54,743 bases of DNA from a virus. This document shows, one piece after another, positions 5,955 through 12,369 of this stretch. The stretch is from positions 1 to 54,743 of IMG/VR virus record IMGVR_UViG_3300032401_000014; one strand, given 5' to 3'. The position numbers were made by a program, and so were the translations under genes. Numbering within the stretch: the stretch's first letter is position 1; each line of letters starts with the position of its first letter. The notes under the pieces were generated by a model. It searched no databases and was not told where the DNA came from. It saw only the letters and a list, made by a program, of their open reading frames with translations.

Positions 5955-6123
5955 CTTTTAACTCCTCCTTTTCTATTCCATCTTTTTTCAAAATTTCATT
6001 GCCCGCTCGTGCTAATATGCCGAGCATTTCAATGTCTGAGAACCCGTTTCCCGCAACCACCAATTTCAAGCTCGATGAATCTCCCTCTTTTATCACTTGT
6101 GCCCGTAGTGAAAACTCTTTCAT
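5944..6123 (-). CDS. Small hypothetical protein (59 aa)
   Basis: ATG 6123 has a strong AAAGGAGGTTTTGAA site. The protein is beta-strand-rich at first (FSLRAQV, LKLVVAG) with a helix IEMLGILARAGNEILKK and a charged end. Its layout resembles the next gene, 5703-5954. Its last codons (AAAAGGAGGAG) make the ribosome-binding site of that gene. No function assigned. Confidence 0.7.
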   Translation of the reverse strand: MKEFSLRAQVIKEGDSSSLKLVVAGNGFSDIEMLGILARAGNEILKKDGIEKEELKDEE

Positions 6124-6359
6124 TTCAAAACCTCCTTTTGTTCTTTTGTTATTAAATTAAAAGCCAGATAAAGAGCGAATAGCCGCAACTCCAACGGAGC
6201 CCCGGCCTTCAGTCTGTTCTCAAGTTTTTCTGTAAGCTGGCTGGTCGTTCCAGCATCTATCATTATCCCGTGAATCATGTCGTTGAAGTATCTGAGATCA
6301 TGTCGGGATAACCCGCAGGCCCTTGATATAACGTGCTTGCTGTGATTATAGTTCTTCAT
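6120..6359 (-). CDS. Small helical hypothetical protein (79 aa)
   Basis: ATG 6359 overlaps the stop of the helix-turn-helix gene. The protein is mostly helical with His and Arg near the start (ISRACGLSRHDLRYF) and a Leu-rich end (LELRLFALYLAFNLITKEQ). It could be a small DNA-binding or partner protein of the neighbouring regulator. No recognised domain. Confidence 0.65.
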   Translation of the reverse strand: MKNYNHSKHVISRACGLSRHDLRYFNDMIHGIMIDAGTTSQLTEKLENRLKAGAPLELRLFALYLAFNLITKEQKEVLK

Positions 6360-6586
6360 CTCGCCTCCTTCTCACTTAAAAATTGTATCGCCCTGCCACT
6401 GCCCCGGCCTGCCTGCTTGATATAGCCCTTCTGAGCACATAGCCGCAGAATCGACTCGACAGCTCCCTTCGATATTCCAAAAGCCTCGCCGATCTCTGCC
6501 TGCGACGGCTGATACTTTCTTGTAGCCGTGAAGTTTTTAATATAATCCAGCACGGCCAACTGCTTCTCTGTTAGTTTTTTTCTCAT
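6356..6586 (-). CDS. Winged helix-turn-helix regulator, LexA N-domain type (76 aa)
   Basis: ATG 6586 has an AAGGAGGTAAC site. The sequence follows the LexA DNA-binding domain layout: LTEKQLAVLDYIKNF, then PSQAEIGEAFGISKGAVESIL with the recognition helix at about 38-50, then a wing (GYIKQAGRGSGRAIQF). No peptidase domain follows, so this is a free-standing DNA-binding domain. It may regulate the early operon, whose promoter at 10599 lies in a dyad; that link is inference. Confidence 0.75.
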   Translation of the reverse strand: MRKKLTEKQLAVLDYIKNFTATRKYQPSQAEIGEAFGISKGAVESILRLCAQKGYIKQAGRGSGRAIQFLSEKEAR

Positions 6587-7164
6587 GTTACCTCCTTCTT
6601 TTTCCGTGATATAAAATCCTTGATGGCCTGCTCTGCCTTGTATTTGCTGAGACATGCCAAAAAAGTAACGTCGGCATCCTTGTCGAAAACGTCCACCGAT
6701 TTGAACTTCCTGCCGTCGTACCAGAGCACAAGCCACTGATTTGTTCTTTTGATAATTTTATTCTCTATCGCCAGCCTATGATACCCGGCGAACTGCACCG
6801 GAGTATAGAGATATGCGGGCTTCGATCTTTTAAAGTCAATAATAGCCTTTTCACATATCAAGTCTGGCACTCCAGCATACATGTGTTTCCGTGACCATAA
6901 CGGCCGCTCGCTCTGAATCACATGCCCAGTCTCAGGATGCTCGTCGAACCACCGATCGAGAGCTATCAACATCGGATTCTCTCCAGGGTCATGAACATCG
7001 AAATACATCTGTATCAAATTGTGAGAATCCTTACCCTCTTGCCTCAAACGCTCCAGATGCTCCGGTGAGACAAAGAACTGCTTCGCCGGGAGTACATGGG
7101 TGACAGATGGAACCCGAACATCGTCAATAAAAAATTCATGCTTCTCTCTGTCAAAAATCAACAT
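6583..7164 (-). CDS. PD-(D/E)XK nuclease, RecB/Cas4-like (193 aa)
   Basis: ATG 7164 follows GAGGGGAGGAAAA and overlaps the end of the ERF gene by 14 nt; the frame is open upstream but that part lies inside the ERF gene. The nuclease motifs are GVPDL (D101) and IIDFK (D110, K112), with a QFAGY helix after them that resembles the conserved Q-x-x-x-Y of RecB-type exonucleases. Next to an ERF annealase it is most likely the 5'-3' exonuclease that makes single strands for annealing. Confidence 0.8.
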   Translation of the reverse strand: MLIFDREKHEFFIDDVRVPSVTHVLPAKQFFVSPEHLERLRQEGKDSHNLIQMYFDVHDPGENPMLIALDRWFDEHPETGHVIQSERPLWSRKHMYAGVPDLICEKAIIDFKRSKPAYLYTPVQFAGYHRLAIENKIIKRTNQWLVLWYDGRKFKSVDVFDKDADVTFLACLSKYKAEQAIKDFISRKKKEVT

Positions 7165-7957
7165 TTTTCCTCCCCTCGACCGCCTTGTCGATTGCCGCCT
7201 TGATCTTCTCATTGTCCCATTTACGATCTTTGCAAAATTGGAACGACGTGCTCTCATTGTAATTGAGAAGTTTAAACCCCTTCTGAATATACTCAGGCAA
7301 TTCTTTAAGCATCTTCTCGGCCTCGGCGAACTGTTTCTTTTTCTCTTCGTCTTCGATCTGGTTAGCGTCATTGTCCTCTCCGCTGACAACAATACCGAGA
7401 GCGTTCCTGATTGCATACCGTGACGCAAACGTCATGGCACTCGCCCATTTCTGCGGCTCGGTCATGAAGGCATCCTCCTGCACTCTGGCGGTAAAGGTAG
7501 ATTCTTCATAATGTCCCAGAATATGAGACACCTTCGCCACTACTTTCACTGCCGATGGCTCGTCAATAATGAGCGTGTCGAATTTATATAACAGGTCATG
7601 CTTCGACAAAAGTGGCTGAACGACCTTCATTATATCCTCGATCGCTGAAAACTTATATCGGGTTTTCGATTTGTCGTTTTTTTCAGGAACCCTTCTCCCT
7701 TTCGGAATGATCGGGCACTCTCCTTGAAACTTAGCCAATGCCGACCGATACGCTTGCTCAGCCTTCTCTTTCTGGAGCCGTTCTCTAAGATTGAATAAAC
7801 GCTCCAGTGTCTCCACGTTCCCGCCCTGCTTGATAGTCTCCATCATCATCTGCTCTGGAGTCACATCAACAGGAACCGAAACACTCCACTGGCCCGGAGC
7901 AACTGGATACTCAGGCTTGTGTACGATTCTTTTAACTGATTTTTTTTTATCTTTCAC
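7151..7957 (-). CDS. ERF-family single-strand annealing protein (268 aa)
   Basis: The start is GTG 7957, chosen because GGAGG lies 6 bases upstream; the frame is open to an unsupported TTG at 7978. Residues about 65-180 show the ERF pattern: AYRSALAKFQGECPII, then KGRRVPEK, RYKFSAIEDIMKVVQPLLSKHDL, and the later AMTFASRYAIRNALGI motif. ERF proteins anneal complementary single strands during recombination and genome circularisation. The exonuclease gene directly downstream completes a two-gene module. Confidence 0.88.
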   Translation of the reverse strand: MKDKKKSVKRIVHKPEYPVAPGQWSVSVPVDVTPEQMMMETIKQGGNVETLERLFNLRERLQKEKAEQAYRSALAKFQGECPIIPKGRRVPEKNDKSKTRYKFSAIEDIMKVVQPLLSKHDLLYKFDTLIIDEPSAVKVVAKVSHILGHYEESTFTARVQEDAFMTEPQKWASAMTFASRYAIRNALGIVVSGEDNDANQIEDEEKKKQFAEAEKMLKELPEYIQKGFKLLNYNESTSFQFCKDRKWDNEKIKAAIDKAVEGRKNVDF

Positions 7958-8297
7958 GTCTTGCCTCCTCTCTTTCAATATAAGAATCTGCTATGTCGCT
8001 CTGTCGCTGTGCTCTCATCTCTGAATAAACCCTGTCAGTCAGATCGGCATAGATTTTTTTAACTTTTTCTTCCGAGTATAGTTTCTCAATCGGGCTCCTT
8101 CCGTTTGCTATATTCACGAACAAACGGAACTCGCAATACTCGTCGTCACCAGGGTCATAATAAGCCGCATGGTCAGGGTTTCTGCACCACGGGGCCTGCC
8201 TCGCCGGAACGTAATTGTCCACGTCCGCCTCCAGCTCGATCTCGACTCCTGGCCTGATCTCATAATTCAACTCGATTGTGTTTCTTTTTTTTCTCAT
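7947..8297 (-). CDS. Hypothetical protein (116 aa)
   Basis: I choose ATG 8297, 9 bases after GAGG, over ATG 8306, which lies too close to it. The first half is acidic and beta-rich (TIELNYEIRPGVEIELEADV) with WCRNPDHAAYYDPGDDEYC, possibly a metal or carbohydrate site. The second half is helical and charged. It overlaps the ERF gene slightly and is co-transcribed with it. No known domain. Confidence 0.7.
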   Translation of the reverse strand: MRKKRNTIELNYEIRPGVEIELEADVDNYVPARQAPWCRNPDHAAYYDPGDDEYCEFRLFVNIANGRSPIEKLYSEEKVKKIYADLTDRVYSEMRAQRQSDIADSYIEREEARRER

Positions 8298-8412
8298 GGC
8301 GTACATCCTCGCATTGAGAACATTTTTTTACTAAGGCCACGGGGCTATCGGTCTCGATCATAACATCGAACCCGCACCCCGGACACTGATACGATACCCT
8401 CGTCGTTTTCAT
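8260..8412 (-). CDS. Small zinc-ribbon protein (50 aa)
   Basis: ATG 8412 follows AATAGGAGGCGAT. Cys pairs CPGC (residues 10-13) and CSQC (31-34) make a zinc ribbon. The end is a Lys run encoded by the same A-tract that starts the next gene, in another frame, giving a 38-nt overlap. Function unknown. Confidence 0.7.
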   Translation of the reverse strand: MKTTRVSYQCPGCGFDVMIETDSPVALVKKCSQCEDVRHEKKKKHNRVEL

Positions 8413-8420
8413 ATCGCCTC

Positions 8421-8603
8421 CTATTCATCGTTACTTGATCTGAAATTAGTGTCCAAACAGATCGCACATCTTTTTTTATATCCCAGCACGACGGCAATAA
8501 TGCCCCAGCCGAGAGTACACGCCAACATGATAAGCGTTCCCACTCCGATGTGTCTTTTCGCCGCCACCTGCTGACCACAATTTAAACAAAATACAGTCGT
8601 CAT
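8421..8603 (-). CDS. Zinc-ribbon protein with a membrane span (60 aa)
   Basis: ATG 8603 follows GGAGGTAGAAT, behind a small GAAA-loop hairpin. CLNC near the N-terminus and CAIC near the C-terminus flank a hydrophobic stretch, GTLIMLACTLGWGIIAVVLGY. The Cys4 site would be formed across a membrane hairpin or fold, as in some small zinc-ribbon membrane proteins. Function unknown. Confidence 0.7.
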   Translation of the reverse strand: MTTVFCLNCGQQVAAKRHIGVGTLIMLACTLGWGIIAVVLGYKKRCAICLDTNFRSSNDE

Positions 8604-8615
8604 ATTCTACCTCCT

Positions 8616-8625
8616 GCCTTTCGGC
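8616..8625 (-). promoter_or_regulatory. GAAA-tetraloop hairpin next to ribosome-binding site
   Basis: GCC-GAAA-GGC ends 1 base before AGGAGGTAGAATATG of the gene starting at 8603. A similar GTCC-GAAA-GGAC hairpin precedes the DUF932 gene at 9739-9750. Confidence 0.5.
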
Positions 8626-8673
8626 TTGCCGCCCCCTGAGTACCAGATTGATCTCGCCGGGGCGACTCTCGCT

Positions 8674-9726
8674 CTATGCGGCCTTCGGAACTTCCTGAAG
8701 GACGCTCCACTCACTCGGAGACATCTCAATGATCTTGCCTCCGATCTTCTCGATCTCGAATCCCTGGTCTAAATCCATGTCCTTCGCCAGTGCTGTTATC
8801 CCGTTCAACAGACCATAGCGGCTGATATTTCCCTCGGCGACCATGTTCCCCAGTATCGCTTCGTTCTTGTCTTGAGCAATTCCGAACCGCCGTGTTACGT
8901 TTTCGATAACCTGATTGATTTTTGCGGGCTCAATCAGATCGCCGCTCGCCCTCTGAAGTTTCTCAAGCTGGACATTGAAGGCTTGCTCGGTGACTGCATC
9001 GGCAAGCAGGTCACGAATCCTGAGCCTGTACGACTCCAGTTCGGCCTTTATCGTGTCAGACCTGAATATATTATAATCATCTTCGAGGTCTCCGATCTTC
9101 CGGCCAGCGTGACGCTTCCTGAATATGCTCTCAGAAATAGCCCCGTTTTTGCAGATACACCGCCAGATCATTGACAGTATCTCGACAAAGGAGAGACCGA
9201 CTTCGCTGTTGGCAATCGTGATCGCCAGTTGAACAACGTCACCTTTCTTCACTTCGCCCTCGAACTTCTTAAAAATAATCTGAAGAAAAAGGCGACTCTG
9301 ACTCAGGCCCAGAGTCTTAAATTCGATCTTGTCGCCGTACTCTTGAAGCACTGGCAACAGAGCACTCAGTAAAAGATAATGGTCAACGGGCTTGAACGAA
9401 TCAGAAAGATACGCTCTCGCATTACCGTCGAGCGTCCTGACAAGGTGCTTCTCGTCTGACTGCCCCAACAGTGCGTTGACGTTGTACTCTCTCAGCCCCG
9501 GAACTGCCGCTATCCTATCGTAATAGGGTTTCGGTATCTGAAGTTTGCTTGCGAGCTGACTGTGGAAATGGTCGGTTGCGATATATGCTCCCTGCCAATC
9601 CTCAACGACGATCTTGTTCTCGACCAACTGCAATTTCTTATCGGGAACTATAAGGTCGTTTTTCTCGCCTTCTTGTCTCTCGATCTCTCCGGCTAACGCC
9701 GACAGGTTTGTATAGTTACTCTTCAT
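8674..9726 (-). CDS. DUF932 phage/plasmid protein (350 aa)
   Basis: ATG 9726 follows GGAGGTACAAT. The pattern (IPKPYYDRIAAVPGLREYNVNALL, then GNARAYLSDSFKPVDHYLLLSALLPVL, and a later RHAGRKI) fits the DUF932 family found in phages and plasmids, typically 300 to 400 residues. Family function is unsettled. Here it is the first large gene of the early operon, ahead of the ERF and exonuclease genes, which suggests a role in recombination or replication. Its mRNA leader (9731-9828) looks highly structured. Confidence 0.85.
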   Translation of the reverse strand: MKSNYTNLSALAGEIERQEGEKNDLIVPDKKLQLVENKIVVEDWQGAYIATDHFHSQLASKLQIPKPYYDRIAAVPGLREYNVNALLGQSDEKHLVRTLDGNARAYLSDSFKPVDHYLLLSALLPVLQEYGDKIEFKTLGLSQSRLFLQIIFKKFEGEVKKGDVVQLAITIANSEVGLSFVEILSMIWRCICKNGAISESIFRKRHAGRKIGDLEDDYNIFRSDTIKAELESYRLRIRDLLADAVTEQAFNVQLEKLQRASGDLIEPAKINQVIENVTRRFGIAQDKNEAILGNMVAEGNISRYGLLNGITALAKDMDLDQGFEIEKIGGKIIEMSPSEWSVLQEVPKAA

Positions 9727-9730
9727 ATTG

Positions 9731-9828
9731 TACCTCCAGTCCTTTCGGACATTCGGCAGTGAGGGAGTCGGGCCCTCGACGAGCTATCATTCGCCGTAAC
9801 CGTACCCTGCCATGTGCCGGGTCAGCCC
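9731..9828 (-). promoter_or_regulatory. Structured leader of the DUF932 gene
   Basis: About 100 nt with several hairpins: GCCGGG-CTGA-CCCGGC, a GTCG/CGAC stem around AGGGCC, and GTCC-GAAA-GGAC (9739-9750) directly before the GGAGG site. It also holds a possible 8-codon leader ORF (MAGYGYGE). No gene fits here. Regulation of translation is inferred. Confidence 0.45.
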
Positions 9829-9830
9829 GG

Positions 9831-9977
9831 CTACTTGTAGAAATAAAATCCGTAGGTTTTGCGAAAGAAAAATACATACACTGCGAATAAACAAGGAACT
9901 CTCACGAATGGATTTCTTTCAAAATCTATTCCGAACTGGTTACTTCCCCACTTTGATGCTGAACATGATATTTTCAT
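9831..9977 (-). CDS. Small hypothetical protein (48 aa)
   Basis: ATG 9977 follows GGAGGTAACGCA, right after the hairpin at 9992-10037. The first half is polar; the second half is hydrophobic and aromatic (VPCLFAVYVFFFRKTYGFYFY), perhaps membrane-associated. Its existence rests on the strong ribosome-binding site and the shared leader hairpin. Confidence 0.55.
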   Translation of the reverse strand: MKISCSASKWGSNQFGIDFERNPFVRVPCLFAVYVFFFRKTYGFYFYK

Positions 9978-9991
9978 TGCGTTACCTCCAT

Positions 9992-10037
9992 AAATAGATT
10001 CAAGGTCGGGGCCTAAGCCCCCGCCTTCAAGCTATTT
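9992..10037 (-). promoter_or_regulatory. Early leader hairpin, copy 2
   Basis: A 46-nt stem-loop with outer stem AAATAG/CTATTT and inner stem AAGG/CCTT plus a G+C-rich top, ending 9 bases before GGAGG of the gene starting at 9977. It is homologous to 10417-10462 (37 of 46 identical), with paired changes in the inner stem. It overlaps the end of the gene at 10013-10228. Confidence 0.65.
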
Positions 10038-10228
10038 CGGTGTATCCTGTTCCAACGCTCGTTGACAAGCGTGTTGACTTCAGCGTCCCAGTCTCCTTTC
10101 AATATTTCATTGAAGGCGATACTGGATGCCTCAGTCGGAGTGAGCTTATAATCCGCAATCAGCTCGCTCATTCTCTTGCCGTGGATAAGCAGTCTGGCCT
10201 CAATAGCGATGTCATGTTTGCGTTGCAT
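10013..10228 (-). CDS. Small helical hypothetical protein (71 aa)
   Basis: ATG 10228 follows GGAGGTACGAT. The protein is helical and charged, with YKLTPTEASSIAFNEILKGDWDAEVNTLVNERWNRIH; it could be a small regulator. Its stop lies within the leader hairpin of the next gene, so translation of this gene would disturb that hairpin. No recognised domain. Confidence 0.7.
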   Translation of the reverse strand: MQRKHDIAIEARLLIHGKRMSELIADYKLTPTEASSIAFNEILKGDWDAEVNTLVNERWNRIHRNSLKAGA

Positions 10229-10245
10229 ATCGTACCTCCGTCTGG

Positions 10246-10401
10246 CTAATCGTCCCAGCCTTCTCGCTCTGCCATTTCTTGCAGGTCTGCCGGGTCTATA
10301 CCGCCAGTAATTTTTAAAATCAATTCTCTCTGCTTTTTCTCTCTCTGATATTTTTCCACTTCGATGTCGTTAAGACGTTTTAGAGTTTCTAATCCGTACA
10401 T
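10246..10401 (-). CDS. First early gene: small charged protein (51 aa)
   Basis: ATG 10401 follows GGAGGTAGATT, downstream of the leader hairpin at 10417-10462 and the early promoter. The product is a charged helix (LKRLNDIEVEKYQREKKQRELILKI) with an acidic tail (DPADLQEMAEREGWDD). As the first gene of the early transcript it may be a host-takeover or regulatory peptide, by position only. Confidence 0.65.
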   Translation of the reverse strand: MYGLETLKRLNDIEVEKYQREKKQRELILKITGGIDPADLQEMAEREGWDD

Positions 10402-10416
10402 AATCTACCTCCAATA

Positions 10417-10462
10417 AAATAGATTCAGGGTAGAGGCCGGAGCCCCTGCCCTCAGTCTATTT
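10417..10462 (-). promoter_or_regulatory. Early leader hairpin, copy 1
   Basis: 46-nt stem-loop, outer stem AAATAG/CTATTT, inner AGGG/CCCT, ending 4 bases before the GGAGG site of the first early gene. Homologous to 9992-10037; the inner-stem pair G-C here is A-T there, so pairing is kept. Confidence 0.65.
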
Positions 10463-10574
10463 ATCCTCTGGCGACTTCATTCCCGTAGTAGTCACGCACG
10501 ACCCTTCCGGCCTTCGCTCACATCAGGTTTCAGTGGGGGGGCAGTGTCGCTCAATCTCTGGTATCGGTCTCTTG

Positions 10575-10627
10575 CTCTCCTGCTCTTACTGTACTACTAA
10601 TATACTGACATAGCAGGAGAGTGTCAA
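10575..10627 (-). promoter_or_regulatory. Early promoter within a 10-bp dyad
   Basis: TTGACA (10622-10627), 17-bp spacer, TATATT (10599-10604). A perfect inverted repeat CTCTCCTGCT/AGCAGGAGAG has one arm in the spacer (10612-10621) and the other just past the start of transcription (10575-10584), the layout of a repressor operator. The rest of 10463-10725 holds untranslated leader, the terminator at 10648-10688, and no gene. Confidence 0.75.
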
Positions 10628-10647
10628 CTATTTATTCGCATATCATA

Positions 10648-10688
10648 GAAAAAAAGAGCCCCTGGCGAGGTATTTCACCAGAGGCTCT
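10648..10688 (-). terminator. Intrinsic terminator of the late operon
   Basis: On the minus strand an 11-bp stem (AGAGCCTCTGG with CCAGGGGCTCT, one G-T wobble) and 12-nt loop are followed directly by a run of seven T. It closes the late transcript after the lysis genes and insulates the early promoter. Confidence 0.85.
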
Positions 10689-10725
10689 ACAACAAAATTG
10701 GAGGTAGTAACGAGATGAATGTATA

Positions 10726-11229
10726 TCAAAAACTGATCTTGCCGCCTCCCAGTGCAATGATCTCAAGTCTCGACGGCCACTTTATAAAGCCAGGGCCGAG
10801 CTGTAATGCCGCAGGGCCGAATGAATATCCATACAAGCCCGCCGCCCCGTATCCAGGCTCGATCTTCTTCGTCAAGTTATCATACGCCACGCCGCCGATA
10901 CCGAGAAGCGACAGCTCGTGATGTCGCACCGGACACGTCACATCAACCTGCATCGTCCTGATCGCATACTTGTACGCATCAAAACAATGAACATCATATT
11001 GGAAACCATGCTGAGTTCCCATGATCGTCAGCGGTGCTTGTGCTCTGGCTTTCCAGTCAACAGTTTCGCCGGGCTTCGTCGGCTGATACGTTGTCGGAGA
11101 TGTCGGCTTGAGCCAGTGTACTTCAACGATCGGCTTTGCCTTGAAGTACCGATACGTCCCGTAGATGCCAGCACCGACCCCCACGACCAGGGCCACGGCG
11201 ATAGCGATGAGTAAAGTTTTCCACGTCAT
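10726..11229 (-). CDS. Membrane-anchored protein at end of lysis region (167 aa)
   Basis: ATG 11229 follows GGGAGGCAACATT. Residues 5-27 form an N-terminal membrane anchor (LLIAIAVALVVGVGAGIYGTY), then a Pro/Thr-rich linker (KPTSPTTYQPTKPGE) and a periplasmic-type domain ending in a Gly-rich part (GIGGVAYDNLTKKIEPGYGAAGLYGYSFG). Its position as last gene before the late terminator suggests a lysis accessory or spanin-like role; no known spanin motif supports that. Confidence 0.65.
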   Translation of the reverse strand: MTWKTLLIAIAVALVVGVGAGIYGTYRYFKAKPIVEVHWLKPTSPTTYQPTKPGETVDWKARAQAPLTIMGTQHGFQYDVHCFDAYKYAIRTMQVDVTCPVRHHELSLLGIGGVAYDNLTKKIEPGYGAAGLYGYSFGPAALQLGPGFIKWPSRLEIIALGGGKISF

Positions 11230-11444
11230 AATGTTGCCTCCCTTCCGAGATAGTCGCTCATCTTCCCGTCCTCGGTCAGCTTCTTTCTTTTACATACGCA
11301 AAGCACGGTATAGTCTGGAACATTTTTATTTTTCGGATTGTACCAGACGAAACAGTGCTTTCCGTTACGGCAATGGAACGCCTTTCGGAGTCTCCGCTGT
11401 TTTATCCACGTTAGAATGTCCAACGCCGTTACCGTTCTTATCAT
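11226..11444 (-). CDS. Small hypothetical protein (72 aa)
   Basis: Open from ATG 11444, which overlaps the upstream gene by 80 nt and has only a weak ribosome-binding site; a later TTG start is possible. It has HCRNGKHCFVWYNPKNKNVPDYTVLCVCKRKK, giving four Cys/His residues that could bind a metal, and a basic character. The end overlaps the next gene as ATGA. Confidence 0.55.
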   Translation of the reverse strand: MIRTVTALDILTWIKQRRLRKAFHCRNGKHCFVWYNPKNKNVPDYTVLCVCKRKKLTEDGKMSDYLGREATL

Positions 11445-11727
11445 TGAAATAATTGTACGTTTTGAACACGCCTTCCCATACCGCTATAAAACTGAGCATC
11501 CCCAGGAACAATGTATCGCTGACAATTACATCTCCTTTCGGCGAGAGCTTCTCCATCCATGTCGCAACCGCCAGCAAAAGAAAGATATTTGACCAGAAGT
11601 GCGGAGCGTAAAATTTTCCGTTACGATAGGTGAGTGCTTTCCAAATCCTCAGCATCCTATGAGAAAAGCGGTCTTTTATCCGCAAAGGAACGGTAATAAA
11701 AACACTGTGGTCGTTATGTTTTCCCAT
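11365..11727 (-). CDS. Membrane protein of the lysis region (120 aa)
   Basis: ATG 11727 overlaps the upstream stop as TAATG; there is no clear GGAGG, so translation is probably coupled. Two hydrophobic stretches, FWSNIFLLLAVATWM and LFLGMLSFIAVWEGVF, are separated by a short loop (EKLSPKGDVIVSD), with a polar tail. A two-span layout like this occurs among holins. Holin assignment is inference. Confidence 0.6.
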   Translation of the reverse strand: MGKHNDHSVFITVPLRIKDRFSHRMLRIWKALTYRNGKFYAPHFWSNIFLLLAVATWMEKLSPKGDVIVSDTLFLGMLSFIAVWEGVFKTYNYFNDKNGNGVGHSNVDKTAETPKGVPLP

Positions 11728-11975
11728 TAAACTGGAGGAACCACTGGCAACACTGCCTTTTTCAATTTGTCTGTGATGCTTCGCCACTTGATGACGATAC
11801 CCACTGCCGCACCGAGAACGAGACAATTAAACACTGTCGCCGCTATGAACATGCCGAGCTTCTGAACGACGACCTCGAACACGTAAATCGTGCAGGCAAT
11901 GTCCAGGCCGAGAGCCACGCAAAACACGGCCACGAATCCGGCGAGAAGTCCGACATCCAATTTGTTAATTCCCAT
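11727..11975 (-). CDS. Two-span membrane protein, holin candidate (82 aa)
   Basis: ATG 11975 has an AAAGGAGGTTTATT site. Two hydrophobic helices (LLAGFVAVFCVALGLDIACTIYVF and FIAATVFNCLVLGAAVGIVI) are followed by a basic segment (KWRSITDKLKK) and a Pro-rich end. Size, helices and charged tail fit a small holin. Three other small membrane genes here compete for that role. Confidence 0.6.
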   Translation of the reverse strand: MGINKLDVGLLAGFVAVFCVALGLDIACTIYVFEVVVQKLGMFIAATVFNCLVLGAAVGIVIKWRSITDKLKKAVLPVVPPV

Positions 11976-11987
11976 AATAAACCTCCT

Positions 11988-12221
11988 TTATTTTTGTACT
12001 GAGCAGTTCATTGAGATTGTCCCTGCCGTATTGCTCCAGATGCGAGGCTGATACGGCCACCACCACGGCCTGTCATACGTCGGATACGCCACGGGAATGA
12101 TCTCTCTCTCCTTCCCGAAAATCTCTTTCAATTCGTAGAACAGTTCTCTCGCATCTTCAGACTTCAGGGTCACTTCCTTTCCGTTATCCATCTTAATTTT
12201 TACTTCTACATTGAGCTTCAT
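11988..12221 (-). CDS. Small hypothetical protein (77 aa)
   Basis: ATG 12221 follows AAGGAGGTTCGC. The first half is a beta pattern of alternating residues (KLNVEVKIKMDNGKEVTLKSEDA) followed by a helix (RELFYELKEIFG). The end is rich in Trp and Pro (PWWWPYQPRIW). A similar small fold is common in phage accessory proteins, but I cannot name a family. Confidence 0.65.
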   Translation of the reverse strand: MKLNVEVKIKMDNGKEVTLKSEDARELFYELKEIFGKEREIIPVAYPTYDRPWWWPYQPRIWSNTAGTISMNCSVQK

Positions 12222-12231
12222 GCGAACCTCC

Positions 12232-12369
12232 TTAGATGTCTTTACCATTGATAAAATATCGAACGATGTCAATAACTATTTTGGCCACACACCCGACAAA
12301 AATCAGAGCCGCCAGCACCAGTGTAATCACCGAAATGCCGAACAGCTCCAGCTTGTTAAACGAGTTCAT
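12232..12369 (-). CDS. Single-span membrane peptide, holin candidate (45 aa)
   Basis: ATG 12369 overlaps the stop of the peptidase gene. The protein is one hydrophobic helix (ISVITLVLAALIFVGCVAKIVIDIV) between short polar ends. It lies directly after the predicted endolysin, where small holins or pinholins are often found. The start lacks a strong site and is probably coupled. Confidence 0.55.
   Translation of the reverse strand: MNSFNKLELFGISVITLVLAALIFVGCVAKIVIDIVRYFINGKDI

Noticed and set aside
10715-10921. Plus-strand reading frame of 68 codons with a GGAGG-like site (GGAGGTAGTAACGAG) before its ATG
   Set aside because: It lies entirely within or against the membrane-anchored gene at 10726-11229, has no plus-strand promoter, and its product has no recognisable pattern.
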